Shown here: one piece after another, positions 8,530-18,063 of the stretch
Numbering within the stretch: position 1 is the first letter of the stretch
Layout of the letters: each line of letters opens with the position of its first letter
NCBI RefSeq assembly: GCF_900459405.1
Contig: NZ_UHFN01000007.1
Span: 1,364,001 to 1,428,000 of the forward strand
DNA length: 64,000 bases
Direction of reading: 5' to 3'
Source of the DNA: Streptococcus hyointestinalis
GTDB lineage: Bacteria; Bacillota; Bacilli; Lactobacillales; Streptococcaceae
Notes under the pieces: generated by a model
The model's database searches: none
What the model saw: only the letters and a program-made list of their open reading frames with translations
What the model was told of the DNA's origin: nothing
Position numbers and translations under genes: made by a program

Positions 8530-10917
8530 TTATACATAATAAATGGATAAGTGCCCGTCTTTATCCTTGTTAAGCGTACTCAGCATGACATTGCGCACAA
8601 CCATATGCTTGACATCCTCACCCATATACTGGTAAATGTCGTAGGACTCCATATTGTACTCCACGATATTGTTACGCTGTCCGATAGGACGAGTATTGAC
8701 GATACCTTTTAGCTGCTGCAGGTGGTCAACCTCCTCTACCCACGCTTCGTCAATGGCTTTTAATATCGACAGACAATAAAACTCATATATCTGCTTAACA
8801 GAAAAAAGAAAGGCTTCTTTTTTGTCTTTTTCACTCTGGTAGAGATGCCACAGGAGATTCTTTACAGTCTCGGGCTTTTGTGTGTCTACGCTGCTAGGCA
8901 TCTCTACAAAATGATAGGCATAATTATCTAAAATATAGCGACGCAAGTCATGACGATTTTTGGTTCTCATGTCCCTTGCGACACGTTCAATCTCTTCTTC
9001 AAAAATGGTATCGATATATCTTCGTACAGGAATGTCATTAAACATGACCTTGTCTCGTAGTTGATAGATGAGGTTTCTCTGAACATCTAGGCTCTCACCG
9101 AGTTGTACGGTATTAGCTCGAGCAGAGACTTCCTTATCCTCACTGATAGCTTGGGCGTGATTGACGGCACGCTTGAAGCGTCCTTTGGTCAACTCTTGTC
9201 CGTAGTACTTGTGCTTGGTCTGGCTGCGCTTTTCAAAATAAGTCTTCGCCCAGCTGGGACCATTTGTAAGGAGAAGTTCATCCTCAAGGGAGACAAAAAA
9301 CTGTGACCTGCCTGGGGCACCTTGTCTGCCTGCTCGTCCCATGACTTGCAGGTCTTGCCTACGATTTTGCAGGCGCTCTGTACCGATAACCGCAAGCCCA
9401 CCAAGGTCATCGACATTATCACCTAGCTTGATGTCTGTCCCACGTGCCGCCATTGGTGTTGCGACAGTGACGTTGCCGATCTGCCCAGCCTCTTTGACAA
9501 TCTGGACTTCCTTAGCCGCATTTTTAGCGGTCAAGAGATTGTGGGCAATACCTTCTTGAAGGAGCATGCGTGAGTAAATCTCCGCCACTTCAACCGTTCC
9601 TGAGATGAGTAAAATCGGCTGTCCCGTTGCGTGAATGGACTTGACCTCCTCGATAGTGGCATAGAGCTTTTCAGGTAAAGTCGTATAGACCTTATCTGGA
9701 TAGTCAATCCGCTGTACAGGGCGATTGGTGGGAATAACTACCACCTCTAGCTGATAGGTGTCAATCAGCTCATCTTCGGCTGTCTTTCCTGTTCCAGTCA
9801 TGCCAGAGATTTTAGGAAACATGTTAAAGAGAGACTGGTAGGTCACAGAGGCTGTCGCACGGGTTTCCTTGGTGTTTTTGACACCCTCTTTTGTCTCTAT
9901 AGCTTGGTGAATGCCTGATTGCATTCTAGTTCCCTCAAGGACACGCCCTGTTCTATTATCTAATAATTTGACCTCGTCATCAACCACAACATAGTCATAA
10001 TCTTTTTTATAGAGCTTGTGCGCTCTAAGCGCCAGCATGATTTGCCGGTAAAGCTCACGAGAAGCCTCACTATAGAGGTCATCAATCTCAAAAAAGGTCT
10101 GAGCGTAGTCGGCACCTTTATCGGTCAGATAAACGACTTTGTCATCTTTTTTGTACTTGTACTCCTCATCTTCCTTTAACGTCTGTACAAACAAATCCGC
10201 CACTTGATAAAAATTGGACGGCACACGAGGCGAACCCGAGATGATAAGCGGTGTCTGCGCCATATCGAGAAGCACTGCATCTACCTCATCGACGATAACA
10301 TAGTTAAAAGGACGCAAAAACTTGCTGTTTTGGTCACCAACGAGATTATCCGTTAGGTAATCAAAACCAAGAGCTGTGCTGGTTGAATAGACGATGTCAG
10401 AATCATAGACCGCTTTTTTAACCTCGGTACTCGGATCTTCATCCTCATCAAAGACGCCCACACCGACACTCAGCCCCAAAAACTCATAGACAGGCTTCAT
10501 TTCCTCAGCGTCACGCTTAGCCAGATAATCATTGACCGTTACAAGAATAGCGCCCTTTCCTGTCAGAGCATTGAGATAGAGGGGCATGGTGGCAGTCAGC
10601 GTTTTTCCCTCACCCGTGCGCATCTCAGCGATTTTGCCTTGATGAAGGACGATACCTCCGAGCACTTGGACATCAAAGGGAAACATGCCTAAAATCCTGC
10701 GATTTGCCTCTCGGATAGTCGCAAAAGCCTCTGGCAAGATAGCGTCTAGCGTCTCACCAGCTGCTAAACGCTGTTTAAAACGATTGGTTTCAGCTTTCAG
10801 CTCTTCATCAGACAAGTCCTTGTAATGAGAGGCTAAGGCATTGATTTTAGCTAAAATGCGTCGCAGTTTGTAGAGACGATAGCGGTTCAATAAAGAACTT
10901 TTTTCTGTAGCTGCCAT
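8530..10917 (-). CDS. secA2: accessory Sec translocase ATPase SecA2
   Basis: Motor ATPase that drives the glycosylated adhesin through SecY2. 795 aa, shorter than housekeeping SecA and ending without the Cys-rich zinc tail, as expected for SecA2. Walker A GEGKT at residues 102-106, Walker B/DEAD-type DEVD at 210-213, and GRAGRQGAPGRS in the second nucleotide-binding fold. Two bp after asp3 and 15 bp before gtfA. Confidence 0.96.
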   Translation of the reverse strand: MAATEKSSLLNRYRLYKLRRILAKINALASHYKDLSDEELKAETNRFKQRLAAGETLDAILPEAFATIREANRRILGMFPFDVQVLGGIVLHQGKIAEMRTGEGKTLTATMPLYLNALTGKGAILVTVNDYLAKRDAEEMKPVYEFLGLSVGVGVFDEDEDPSTEVKKAVYDSDIVYSTSTALGFDYLTDNLVGDQNSKFLRPFNYVIVDEVDAVLLDMAQTPLIISGSPRVPSNFYQVADLFVQTLKEDEEYKYKKDDKVVYLTDKGADYAQTFFEIDDLYSEASRELYRQIMLALRAHKLYKKDYDYVVVDDEVKLLDNRTGRVLEGTRMQSGIHQAIETKEGVKNTKETRATASVTYQSLFNMFPKISGMTGTGKTAEDELIDTYQLEVVVIPTNRPVQRIDYPDKVYTTLPEKLYATIEEVKSIHATGQPILLISGTVEVAEIYSRMLLQEGIAHNLLTAKNAAKEVQIVKEAGQIGNVTVATPMAARGTDIKLGDNVDDLGGLAVIGTERLQNRRQDLQVMGRAGRQGAPGRSQFFVSLEDELLLTNGPSWAKTYFEKRSQTKHKYYGQELTKGRFKRAVNHAQAISEDKEVSARANTVQLGESLDVQRNLIYQLRDKVMFNDIPVRRYIDTIFEEEIERVARDMRTKNRHDLRRYILDNYAYHFVEMPSSVDTQKPETVKNLLWHLYQSEKDKKEAFLFSVKQIYEFYCLSILKAIDEAWVEEVDHLQQLKGIVNTRPIGQRNNIVEYNMESYDIYQYMGEDVKHMVVRNVMLSTLNKDKDGHLSIYYV

Positions 10918-10919
10918 AC

Positions 10920-11474
10920 TTATCCTTTCTTTTCTTCATTTGTCTCAAGGAGTGGCTCCACAAGCTGTAAAAAACTAGGGCGCTCAAGAGGAGCATAAGA
11001 AGCTGAGCGCTTCTCCTCTATCACAATCGGGCAAATCACATCCTCCTCAAACAAGATAAATCGCTCAAAAATAACCTGCTCACAGCCTGCCCCATACAAA
11101 GTAATCGTATAAGTGAAGGTGTCCTTGGGACAAGTAAAGCTATCGCTATCACTTCTTTGGACGTACTGTCCAATCACTTCCCCTTGACGATTGCTAAAGG
11201 CGAGTTTGAGGTAAAAGCGATTAGCAGGAATAGACTGTGCTACAACCTCTAGCTTATACTTTTTCTCAGGTGTGAGAAGAGGTAGCTCTGGGCTTCTACG
11301 ATTGCCTTGATAGTTGTAGCGAGACGACCACTTGAAAATCGGGCGACTTGGTGGCATGAGCGGATTTTTAAAGTGAACACTGCCACCCTCCATATGAATC
11401 TCAGAGCCATAGGTGTAGACATTATCTGTATGGATATCATCCAAGGTAATGATAGCTATTTGCTTATAGGTCAT
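10920..11474 (-). CDS. asp3: accessory Sec system protein Asp3
   Basis: 184 aa from the ATG at 11474 (MTYKQIAIITLDDIHTDNVYTYGS), which has AAGGAG 7 nt upstream and overlaps the asp2 stop (ATGA); the longer upstream start is rejected. Asp3 forms a cytoplasmic complex with Asp1 and Asp2 that binds the substrate and helps deliver it to SecA2. A carbohydrate-binding-module-like beta fold is known for the family. Conserved landmarks: MEGGSVHFKNPLMPPSRPIFKW and the central YKLEVVAQSIPANRFYLKL region. Confidence 0.93.
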   Translation of the reverse strand: MTYKQIAIITLDDIHTDNVYTYGSEIHMEGGSVHFKNPLMPPSRPIFKWSSRYNYQGNRRSPELPLLTPEKKYKLEVVAQSIPANRFYLKLAFSNRQGEVIGQYVQRSDSDSFTCPKDTFTYTITLYGAGCEQVIFERFILFEEDVICPIVIEEKRSASYAPLERPSFLQLVEPLLETNEEKKG

Positions 11475-13075
11475 GACAATCTCCTTCCGAATTTTTCGCT
11501 GAGGAGACGATGGTACTGACTGATGAACCACTGCTTGACAGAGCGACTATTGTCATTGTGACGCCCCGTGTAGCCTTTTCCATAGATGTGAATGGTTTTA
11601 TCAGACATGTAACTCAAAAGTTTTTCAAAGGCATGGCCATCGTAGTCATCCTGCTCCATATAAGCTATGGCAAAGGTAGTGTTGGGGTAGTTTGACTGTG
11701 AAAATTTTTTCCAAAAACGCTCGTTGAGTTGCTCTGCAGAAGCGTAGCTATTGTCTCCTATGATGTTAGCTAACATATCTGAGCTGGTCTCAAATTCATC
11801 TGGGCGTCTGGTCTTTAGACGTTTGACCGTATCTCCGACATTGGTAAAGGGTTTTCCGACAATAACAGCTGATGGTTGCAAGTCTAAAGCATAGTAGACA
11901 GCCCCGTAAGCTCCCATAGACAGCCCAGACAAGACAAGGTCTGACTCCGCAAATCCCAAGTCATCAAGAGTACCTTTGATAGCAGCAACTAGCTGTTCTT
12001 CTAATTTTTTGGTTCCCATATAAAAGCAACCACCCTCAAGTCTCGGGTCAGCTACTAGCAAAAATGGAGCTCCCAGACGTTTCATCATGAAAAATCCCTC
12101 AAACCCTTCAGCACCACGAAAACCTGAGAAATAGACATTGAGTGGTGGCTTCATATCACCTGGGTTAAAGTAATAAAAGAGCTCTTGACGCTTGCTGTCT
12201 GCGATACGCTTACCACCTAGCACAAAACGCCCCAGTCCCATCCGAGAGTAGCGCCAATGAAGCGCCCCAATGGACAGCTTACCTGCTCCCTTAGCATAAA
12301 CCGTAACATTATAAGCCCCAACGCCTTCCATCGGAGATATAATATAAGGTGCTCTAAACTGTTTTTCTGAAATGATAAAACGTCTTTTGATATCCCCTAG
12401 AGAGCCTGCTTGAAGCCCTTCTATAAGCCAGTAAACGTCAACACCTTCACTCTTTGTATACTCTTGCCAAATTTCAATGCCCATGGCAAAGCTTGGAAAA
12501 CCATAACGAAAAGAAAAGAGTGGTGTGAATTCCTCGCCAAATTCACCCTCAAATACCGCTTCTTTGTTACCAAAGTAAGTGACCTTATCTTGAACATCTG
12601 GGACAACGTCTATCTCACCTATCTTCAGCTTAGCGCCATACTGCCCACGAAAAAGGTTCATGGCAAGATAGTCAAAAAGTTGCTGGTAATTGCCATCAAC
12701 ACGTAACTCACGAATGACCTTGCGACGAAAGAAACCTCTTTTTTGCGCTTTTTCTAAGATGGTCTTTTCATCATGAAAAACAGCATAGGCTTCCACCGTA
12801 TCCATCAAGGGTGCAAGCGAGTCCTCTGCTACAGGGCTAGTCAGCATAACACCAGAGAAGCTCACAGGAATCTCCTCAAGAGCAATCTCACTGTCTTCCT
12901 CGATATTCCCTTTTTTAAGCATGGTTGCCAGTTTTTCTTGCCGTTCTTTGGTCAATAGTTCTTCTATCTCATCAGGCTTACAAAAGAGCCAGTCAAGTGC
13001 TTCAGGCAGTTCAACGCCTGCTATCTCTGACCAATCGCTCTCTCCGACCTGGAGAATTTTTAAGTCTTTACTCAT
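11471..13075 (-). CDS. asp2: accessory Sec protein Asp2, GlcNAc O-acetyltransferase
   Basis: 534 aa. Known role of the family: an alpha/beta-hydrolase-like C-terminal domain O-acetylates GlcNAc on the adhesin, while the protein also acts in export with Asp1/Asp3. Seen: nucleophile elbow GLSMGAYGAVYYAL near residue 384, and late Asp and His candidates (DYDGHAF, GRHNDNS). Overlaps asp1 by 8 bp and asp3 by 4 bp, indicating tight translational coupling. Confidence 0.94.
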   Translation of the reverse strand: MSKDLKILQVGESDWSEIAGVELPEALDWLFCKPDEIEELLTKERQEKLATMLKKGNIEEDSEIALEEIPVSFSGVMLTSPVAEDSLAPLMDTVEAYAVFHDEKTILEKAQKRGFFRRKVIRELRVDGNYQQLFDYLAMNLFRGQYGAKLKIGEIDVVPDVQDKVTYFGNKEAVFEGEFGEEFTPLFSFRYGFPSFAMGIEIWQEYTKSEGVDVYWLIEGLQAGSLGDIKRRFIISEKQFRAPYIISPMEGVGAYNVTVYAKGAGKLSIGALHWRYSRMGLGRFVLGGKRIADSKRQELFYYFNPGDMKPPLNVYFSGFRGAEGFEGFFMMKRLGAPFLLVADPRLEGGCFYMGTKKLEEQLVAAIKGTLDDLGFAESDLVLSGLSMGAYGAVYYALDLQPSAVIVGKPFTNVGDTVKRLKTRRPDEFETSSDMLANIIGDNSYASAEQLNERFWKKFSQSNYPNTTFAIAYMEQDDYDGHAFEKLLSYMSDKTIHIYGKGYTGRHNDNSRSVKQWFISQYHRLLSEKFGRRLS

Positions 13076-14654
13076 ACTCCCTCTTCTTCTCTAAGGCTTC
13101 CTTCCAGCGGGCTAACAACTGACCGCTGGTGTAGTCTCCCATCTTCTCAACAGCATAGACTAAGCTGTCATTCCAATGACGCAGACCGTCAAAGTAATAA
13201 TGCACCGCTTTTTCTAGCTCTTCTTCTGTCCTTGCTATCCAGCCATTTTTTTGATGCGAAACATACTCTGTCTGCACGTGGTTAATCTGCGGAATCCCCG
13301 CACTGATACTCGCTATCTGGGTATAAAGGTCAGGCTTTTCACCAAGGTCAATGACCAAGCGCACATGGTCAAGCAGACCGATAATCTGTGTCTCACTGGT
13401 TATCAACTCAACGCTCACTCTGTCATTGTCCTCTTCCTCTGACACATCAATCTGATTTTCCCCGCTGTCTTTGACACTTGAGAAAAAGCGAGCAGAATCA
13501 AACGCTTCGTCAATCAATTGATTGATGTCTTTTTTGAGAGCATTGGCGTCTAGTGCTCTATCATAACTAGCGATGATGAGCTTGATAGCGTCACTTCTCT
13601 CCATCAATGCTAATAGTCGCTTGAGAACACGCTGACGCTTCTCAAGGTTAATGGTGTCAATGAAAAAATAAATCTCAAGCTCTTTTTGAGATTGGCTATG
13701 CCCAAGCCGTAAGCGTGTATCAAAAGGTGTTGACACTAGCACACTTGGACGCTTCCCTTCTGGCAGAGTGCTCAGCTTGAGGCTATTGATTAGAGCGTCG
13801 TGGGTCTCTTTCTTTTCCGTGACAATCAAATCTGCTGCTTCAGAAACAGCCGTTAATTGTGCTGTATCAGAGAGACTGCACCTGTCTCCAAAAAAGGAGA
13901 AGACCTTGCTATAGGACAAAAAGACGCTGGTCAAAAAGGCATTGTGACGTGGGTCGCTTGCGATGATAAGTGTGTCTGTTTCTGTCATTTGACAGCTTGA
14001 AAAAAGCTCCAAACGTTCTCTCAATAACTCCTCCCAGGACTGATAAAGTGTTTTTGAAAACAACTTGTCCGCTTCTGGATTGATAGCGATAAAGCCATCT
14101 TGGTGGAGGTATTCACGCACCTGCCAGACACCGTTTTCATTGAGATAGTCTTGGTAGATGGCTTCGCCCTTTTTATAGGCGATATAGCTAGAGAGAAAGC
14201 CTCTATCGTCAAAGACATAGGACTCTGTTATCACGCCATCTTTTTCCTTATCAATCGTAAGGACATTACCATTTTCAGCAAAATAAACACTAGCAATGGT
14301 CTTACCTTCCTTACGCACCAAGACAATGAAAGGCGAGTAGAGAAAGGACACGCCCTCCCCCCAATTCAAGCGCTTAAAATCTATCTTTTTCGTGTGCGTG
14401 CGTGAGATATTTTGGATATCGTCAAAAAAGGACCAGTAAGCTGTCGCTTGCAAATCCTGCTTATGGAGAAAATAGCGTAGTTGTGGACGATAACTCAGCA
14501 CCAAAAGTGCGCACTTTTCCTGTGCTTGCTGAAACATCTTGAGTTGATTGATGGTGTCGTCAAACTCCATCTTGTCATAAACACGTGACCAAGTCGGTGT
14601 ATCATCGTACCACTGACGACTAGGATTGTACCACGAGGGAATAAAATAAAACAT
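13068..14654 (-). CDS. asp1: accessory Sec system protein Asp1
   Basis: 528 aa, starts MFYFIPSWYNPSRQWYDDTPTWSR, the hallmark Asp1 N-terminus. The family has a GT-B-like fold without catalytic residues and binds sugars on the substrate as part of the Asp1-3 complex. C-terminal block IASISAGIPQINHVQTEYV resembles the nucleotide-sugar half of GT-B proteins. Nine bp downstream of secY2. Confidence 0.94.
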   Translation of the reverse strand: MFYFIPSWYNPSRQWYDDTPTWSRVYDKMEFDDTINQLKMFQQAQEKCALLVLSYRPQLRYFLHKQDLQATAYWSFFDDIQNISRTHTKKIDFKRLNWGEGVSFLYSPFIVLVRKEGKTIASVYFAENGNVLTIDKEKDGVITESYVFDDRGFLSSYIAYKKGEAIYQDYLNENGVWQVREYLHQDGFIAINPEADKLFSKTLYQSWEELLRERLELFSSCQMTETDTLIIASDPRHNAFLTSVFLSYSKVFSFFGDRCSLSDTAQLTAVSEAADLIVTEKKETHDALINSLKLSTLPEGKRPSVLVSTPFDTRLRLGHSQSQKELEIYFFIDTINLEKRQRVLKRLLALMERSDAIKLIIASYDRALDANALKKDINQLIDEAFDSARFFSSVKDSGENQIDVSEEEDNDRVSVELITSETQIIGLLDHVRLVIDLGEKPDLYTQIASISAGIPQINHVQTEYVSHQKNGWIARTEEELEKAVHYYFDGLRHWNDSLVYAVEKMGDYTSGQLLARWKEALEKKREYE

Positions 14655-14663
14655 AAAAACTCC

Positions 14664-15929
14664 TTACAACAACTGCTTGTATTTCTTCCATAGGCGCATA
14701 TTGGACACTTGCTCAATCAAGCCCAGCATAAAACTAGCGATGATATAAACATTGGTCACGACAAGGGCTAGACTGACTTGACCTGCAGCAAGGACATTAG
14801 CCAGCATAGGTCCACCACCCATCACACAAACAACAATAGCACCGATTTGCCCAAAAAAGCTGATACGCTTTTGCAGGTATTTGCGTGTCGCAATTCCAGG
14901 ACGAACGCCCTCGATGTAATCACCGTTATTGCGCATATTATCAGCGATATCGCCTGCGTCATAGTTATAATAAGTAAAACCAACCGCTAAAATATAGAGA
15001 ATAATGACATAACACACCACCCCTGTCAAGGTCTGTATAGACGTGCCTGTCGCAAGCGTCTTAAAAATCGTTACTTTTGGAAAGAGACCAGCTAAACCTT
15101 GGAAAAGTAAAGGCGGTAGTGTCATCAAGGTCATCCCGTACATAAAAGGCATAGCACCTGCTGGATTGAGGCGAATAGGGATGTAAGCATCAGCTAGCCG
15201 ACTTCTAAGCGGCGCATTGACCCGCTTAATCGCTATCCGATACTCTGCCCGATAAGTGATAATAGCAATCATGATAAGCACGTACAAAACCAGAGCAAAA
15301 ATTGCTCCTTGAGTCGCTATGCTCGCCCATGTCCACTTGGTCTGTGTGACATAAGTCACGATATTTGAGATGAGCCCTGTCGTCATATTGGTGAGGATTA
15401 TGACAATAGCGCCACCAATACCTTTAAGAGTATTCATATTGGCTAGCCACATCAAAATCATCGAACCCGCAACCATCAGACTTATCGTCGCTAGACGTGC
15501 CACTGTCTCAGTATAAAAGCCTGTTTGCGACAGCATGCTATACTGAGCAGACACCGTCATCCCAAACGCCTGTATCAAACTAACCAGAAGGGTCAAAAAC
15601 ATCATAAAACGATTGCGCCCGTCTTGGGTCATATTTTTGATAAAGGACACCTCAAAAACGGTTAAAGTTCTCAGCAAGATCTGCGCTGTCATCCAAGGTC
15701 CAAGTCCTAGTGAAAATAGAGTAAGACTGCTCAGCTGTGCACCAGACAGAGCAGACAGATTTTGCATTAGCGCTTGAACATTTTTATCCTGAAAAAGGGT
15801 GCTATCAAGCTTGACAGTAGGTATAGGGATGCGCTGTCCCAACATATACACAAAAATAATGAGCAAGGTCCAGAGCATCTTCTGAACAAATAAGGAATGC
15901 GCAAACTTCCTTCTCAAAAATGATAACAT
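14664..15929 (-). CDS. secY2: accessory Sec translocon channel SecY2
   Basis: 421-aa, ten-helix SecY paralogue. N-terminal helix LLIIFVYMLGQRIPIP, then QNLSALSGAQLSSLTLFSLGLGPWMTAQILLRTL, matches the SecY plug region. Cytoplasmic loop signatures NMRNNGDYIEGVRPGIAT and LNPAGAMPFMYG are present. Shorter loops and divergent composition relative to housekeeping SecY are typical of SecY2. The 90-bp gap upstream (15930-16019) shows no obvious terminator, so it is probably cotranscribed with the glycosyltransferase genes. Confidence 0.95.
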   Translation of the reverse strand: MLSFLRRKFAHSLFVQKMLWTLLIIFVYMLGQRIPIPTVKLDSTLFQDKNVQALMQNLSALSGAQLSSLTLFSLGLGPWMTAQILLRTLTVFEVSFIKNMTQDGRNRFMMFLTLLVSLIQAFGMTVSAQYSMLSQTGFYTETVARLATISLMVAGSMILMWLANMNTLKGIGGAIVIILTNMTTGLISNIVTYVTQTKWTWASIATQGAIFALVLYVLIMIAIITYRAEYRIAIKRVNAPLRSRLADAYIPIRLNPAGAMPFMYGMTLMTLPPLLFQGLAGLFPKVTIFKTLATGTSIQTLTGVVCYVIILYILAVGFTYYNYDAGDIADNMRNNGDYIEGVRPGIATRKYLQKRISFFGQIGAIVVCVMGGGPMLANVLAAGQVSLALVVTNVYIIASFMLGLIEQVSNMRLWKKYKQLL

Positions 15930-16019
15930 GACTTATTTCCTAACTTCATCTTAATTTGGTAGCAGACAAGGGCTGACCTTAGCGAATCAGCCGTAATTTC
16001 TGCAAACATTTTTTGATAA

Positions 16020-17174
16020 CTATTTTGTATTTCCAAGACATCTAATTTGTTTAATCATATCCTGGACATTCGATACTTCAAATTGCTGAATCATCTTATC
16101 CTGATGATGAGCTGTTTCTGAAAAAGCAAAGATGGGCTTACCAGCTTCAATACTACGCGAAATAATATTATCTACTTCACTTCCATAATTAATATCTAAA
16201 TAAGCATCCATATCTTGGATCAAATCCTCCACAATAGTAGCTAATACGATATTATGAAGTCGACAGTTTGGATAAGTGATCAGCGATTTTAAACGTGGTG
16301 ACATAAAAGCATACGCTGCAATGTGTATCTCGTAGTCAGGAAGTTCCTCTAGTAATCGTTCGATCTGTTCTAGGGCGTCTGAATTTGTTAAGCAAAATAG
16401 CTGTTTTGGTTTGAATTTTGGGCTAGGTATTTCTGCCCAATCTAAGGCATAATAATCCCACCATAACTCACGTAAGGGTGTAGAAGTATATAAAATCCAA
16501 GGTTTTTGGTCGCTAGCATAGTGGACAACTAAAGGAATAGGATGATAAATCACACCCGGCATATTAGCTGGTTGCAAAACAATATTCATACCAACTTGAG
16601 CGTTATTTTCAGTACCGAGCTCTAACCACTTTTGGCTTAGTAACAAATTTAAGATTTCCTGATCCCCATTACTGGTTTGCGAAATCATTTGAGTAGATTT
16701 ATCCAACAATTTCTGAGTCAAATTTTCTCTTCGCCAGAATAAACTATTAATAAGCATGACGCCTGAATTAAACTGATGTTTCAACCACACGTCCCTGACA
16801 GCTGCCAAAGCATAATCTGTTATATCCGTTTGAAACAGAGATAACAGGCTACCTGTAATAACAATATCTGTGTCTAAATACAAAACTTTATCTTCCTTGA
16901 TTAAGTCTGGAATGAAATAACGGAGATAAGCTGCATAGTTGATATGTTCCAGAGTTTGATAATCATGCACACTTTGATTAGTGACTTTAGCATCATAAAT
17001 CTTACTGTCAAAGCGTTCTAGATGCTTATTTAAAAATCGAAACCATTCCTGAGGATAATCTTGATTAAGCAGATAAAAATCACAAGAACTATTATGTTTC
17101 ATAATTGATTTTATCAGAGTTTCAACCTTATCAGCATAGTTAAAATCAGCCCCCATCGCAATGATTAAACGCAT
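16020..17174 (-). CDS. GT8-family glycosyltransferase with GtfB-like C-terminal module
   Basis: Start taken at ATG 17174 (MRLIIAMGADFNYADKVETL), 1 bp after the previous stop; a GTG at 17186 is possible. Residues ~1-245 are a GT8 (LgtC/GlgA-like GT-A) domain with AAYLRYFIPDLI, DxD metal motif in VLYLDTDIVI, and FNSGVMLINS. Residues ~250-384 repeat the GtfB C-terminal pattern: LTNSDALEQIERLLEELP, IHIAAYAFMSPRLKSL, YLDINYGSEVDNI, PIFAFSETAHHQD. It likely extends the adhesin glycan with a hexose; the extra module may bind the same acceptor as GtfB (inference). The gene is AT-richer than its neighbours. Confidence 0.85.
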   Translation of the reverse strand: MRLIIAMGADFNYADKVETLIKSIMKHNSSCDFYLLNQDYPQEWFRFLNKHLERFDSKIYDAKVTNQSVHDYQTLEHINYAAYLRYFIPDLIKEDKVLYLDTDIVITGSLLSLFQTDITDYALAAVRDVWLKHQFNSGVMLINSLFWRRENLTQKLLDKSTQMISQTSNGDQEILNLLLSQKWLELGTENNAQVGMNIVLQPANMPGVIYHPIPLVVHYASDQKPWILYTSTPLRELWWDYYALDWAEIPSPKFKPKQLFCLTNSDALEQIERLLEELPDYEIHIAAYAFMSPRLKSLITYPNCRLHNIVLATIVEDLIQDMDAYLDINYGSEVDNIISRSIEAGKPIFAFSETAHHQDKMIQQFEVSNVQDMIKQIRCLGNTK

Positions 17175-17175
17175 A

Positions 17176-18045
17176 TTAGTTCTCACTTTCTTTTAGCTCA
17201 AGTTGTTGTAGAATGGCATTAACCATTTCTTGTTGGGCATCACTAGGAAATACAGTTGATTGTTCTGGACGATGAACAACATTGTCAAAACCAAATACAG
17301 GAATTGATCTTTCTAAAGCAAGTCCAACGACATTACTAACTTCATATAAATGGTTAATATCCAAGTAAATATCTGCTCTATCTAGTAATTCATGGATAAT
17401 TTCTAAATGATGAATTTGTGTATAGATAGATACATTAGGGAATTGCTCTAAAACTCTAAGATTGGCAGAAACCCGTGTTGGAGCAGCAATATGAAATTCT
17501 AACTGTGGCAACGATTTTATGAGGTATTCTATATGCTCTAGGGAACCAGAAGCTGTATAAGTAAAAGCATGGTGTTTACCTTGCGGACGTTGAATATACC
17601 TGATACTACCACAATCATTTACAACAATAACATTATCTGGCACTTCCCCTCTAATAGTACACCCTGCACCAATAATGACATTATCTCCGATCGTTGTTCC
17701 CTTTAGTATAATCGTATTTGCTCCTATCCAACAGTTCTTGCCAACTGTAATTGGTGCATAAGTAAACTCAAATTGCTCCACGCGATAATTATTATAAATA
17801 TGGTCAAAATCATATAGCCTTACGCCATCTCCAAACATTGTATCACGTCCAATAGTGATTTTATGTAAACACCTTAACGTACAATGATCATTAAAAAACA
17901 CACGATTCCCAATGGTTAATTGCGCATCAGCACCCACTTCAATACTGAGAAAATTACTTAGTGTGACTGGCTCACCAAGACTAACTTTGGCCTTATTTGA
18001 AATTTTTAAACTAAAAAAGTCACCTTGTAGATTAAAGTTAGACAT
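17176..18045 (-). CDS. left-handed beta-helix acetyltransferase with GtfB-like C-terminal module
   Basis: 289 aa. Residues ~1-155 are a hexapeptide-repeat acyltransferase: repeated [LIV]-G-x4 turns (VEVGADAQLTIGNRV, ITVGKNCWIGANTIIL, TIGDNVIIGAGC) and the family His/Asn pocket around YDFDHIYNN. Residues ~160-289 are the same module seen in GtfB and the GT8 next door: SGSLEHIEYLIKSLPQLEFHIAAP, NLRVLEQFPNVSIY, IYLDINHLYEVSNV, PVFGFDNVVH. It may O-acetylate glycans on the adhesin, beside Asp2 (inference). Unusual architecture, low GC, and tight spacing to the GT8 gene suggest the two arrived together. Confidence 0.8.
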   Translation of the reverse strand: MSNFNLQGDFFSLKISNKAKVSLGEPVTLSNFLSIEVGADAQLTIGNRVFFNDHCTLRCLHKITIGRDTMFGDGVRLYDFDHIYNNYRVEQFEFTYAPITVGKNCWIGANTIILKGTTIGDNVIIGAGCTIRGEVPDNVIVVNDCGSIRYIQRPQGKHHAFTYTASGSLEHIEYLIKSLPQLEFHIAAPTRVSANLRVLEQFPNVSIYTQIHHLEIIHELLDRADIYLDINHLYEVSNVVGLALERSIPVFGFDNVVHRPEQSTVFPSDAQQEMVNAILQQLELKESEN

Positions 18046-18063
18046 ACATCTTCTCCTTTAACT

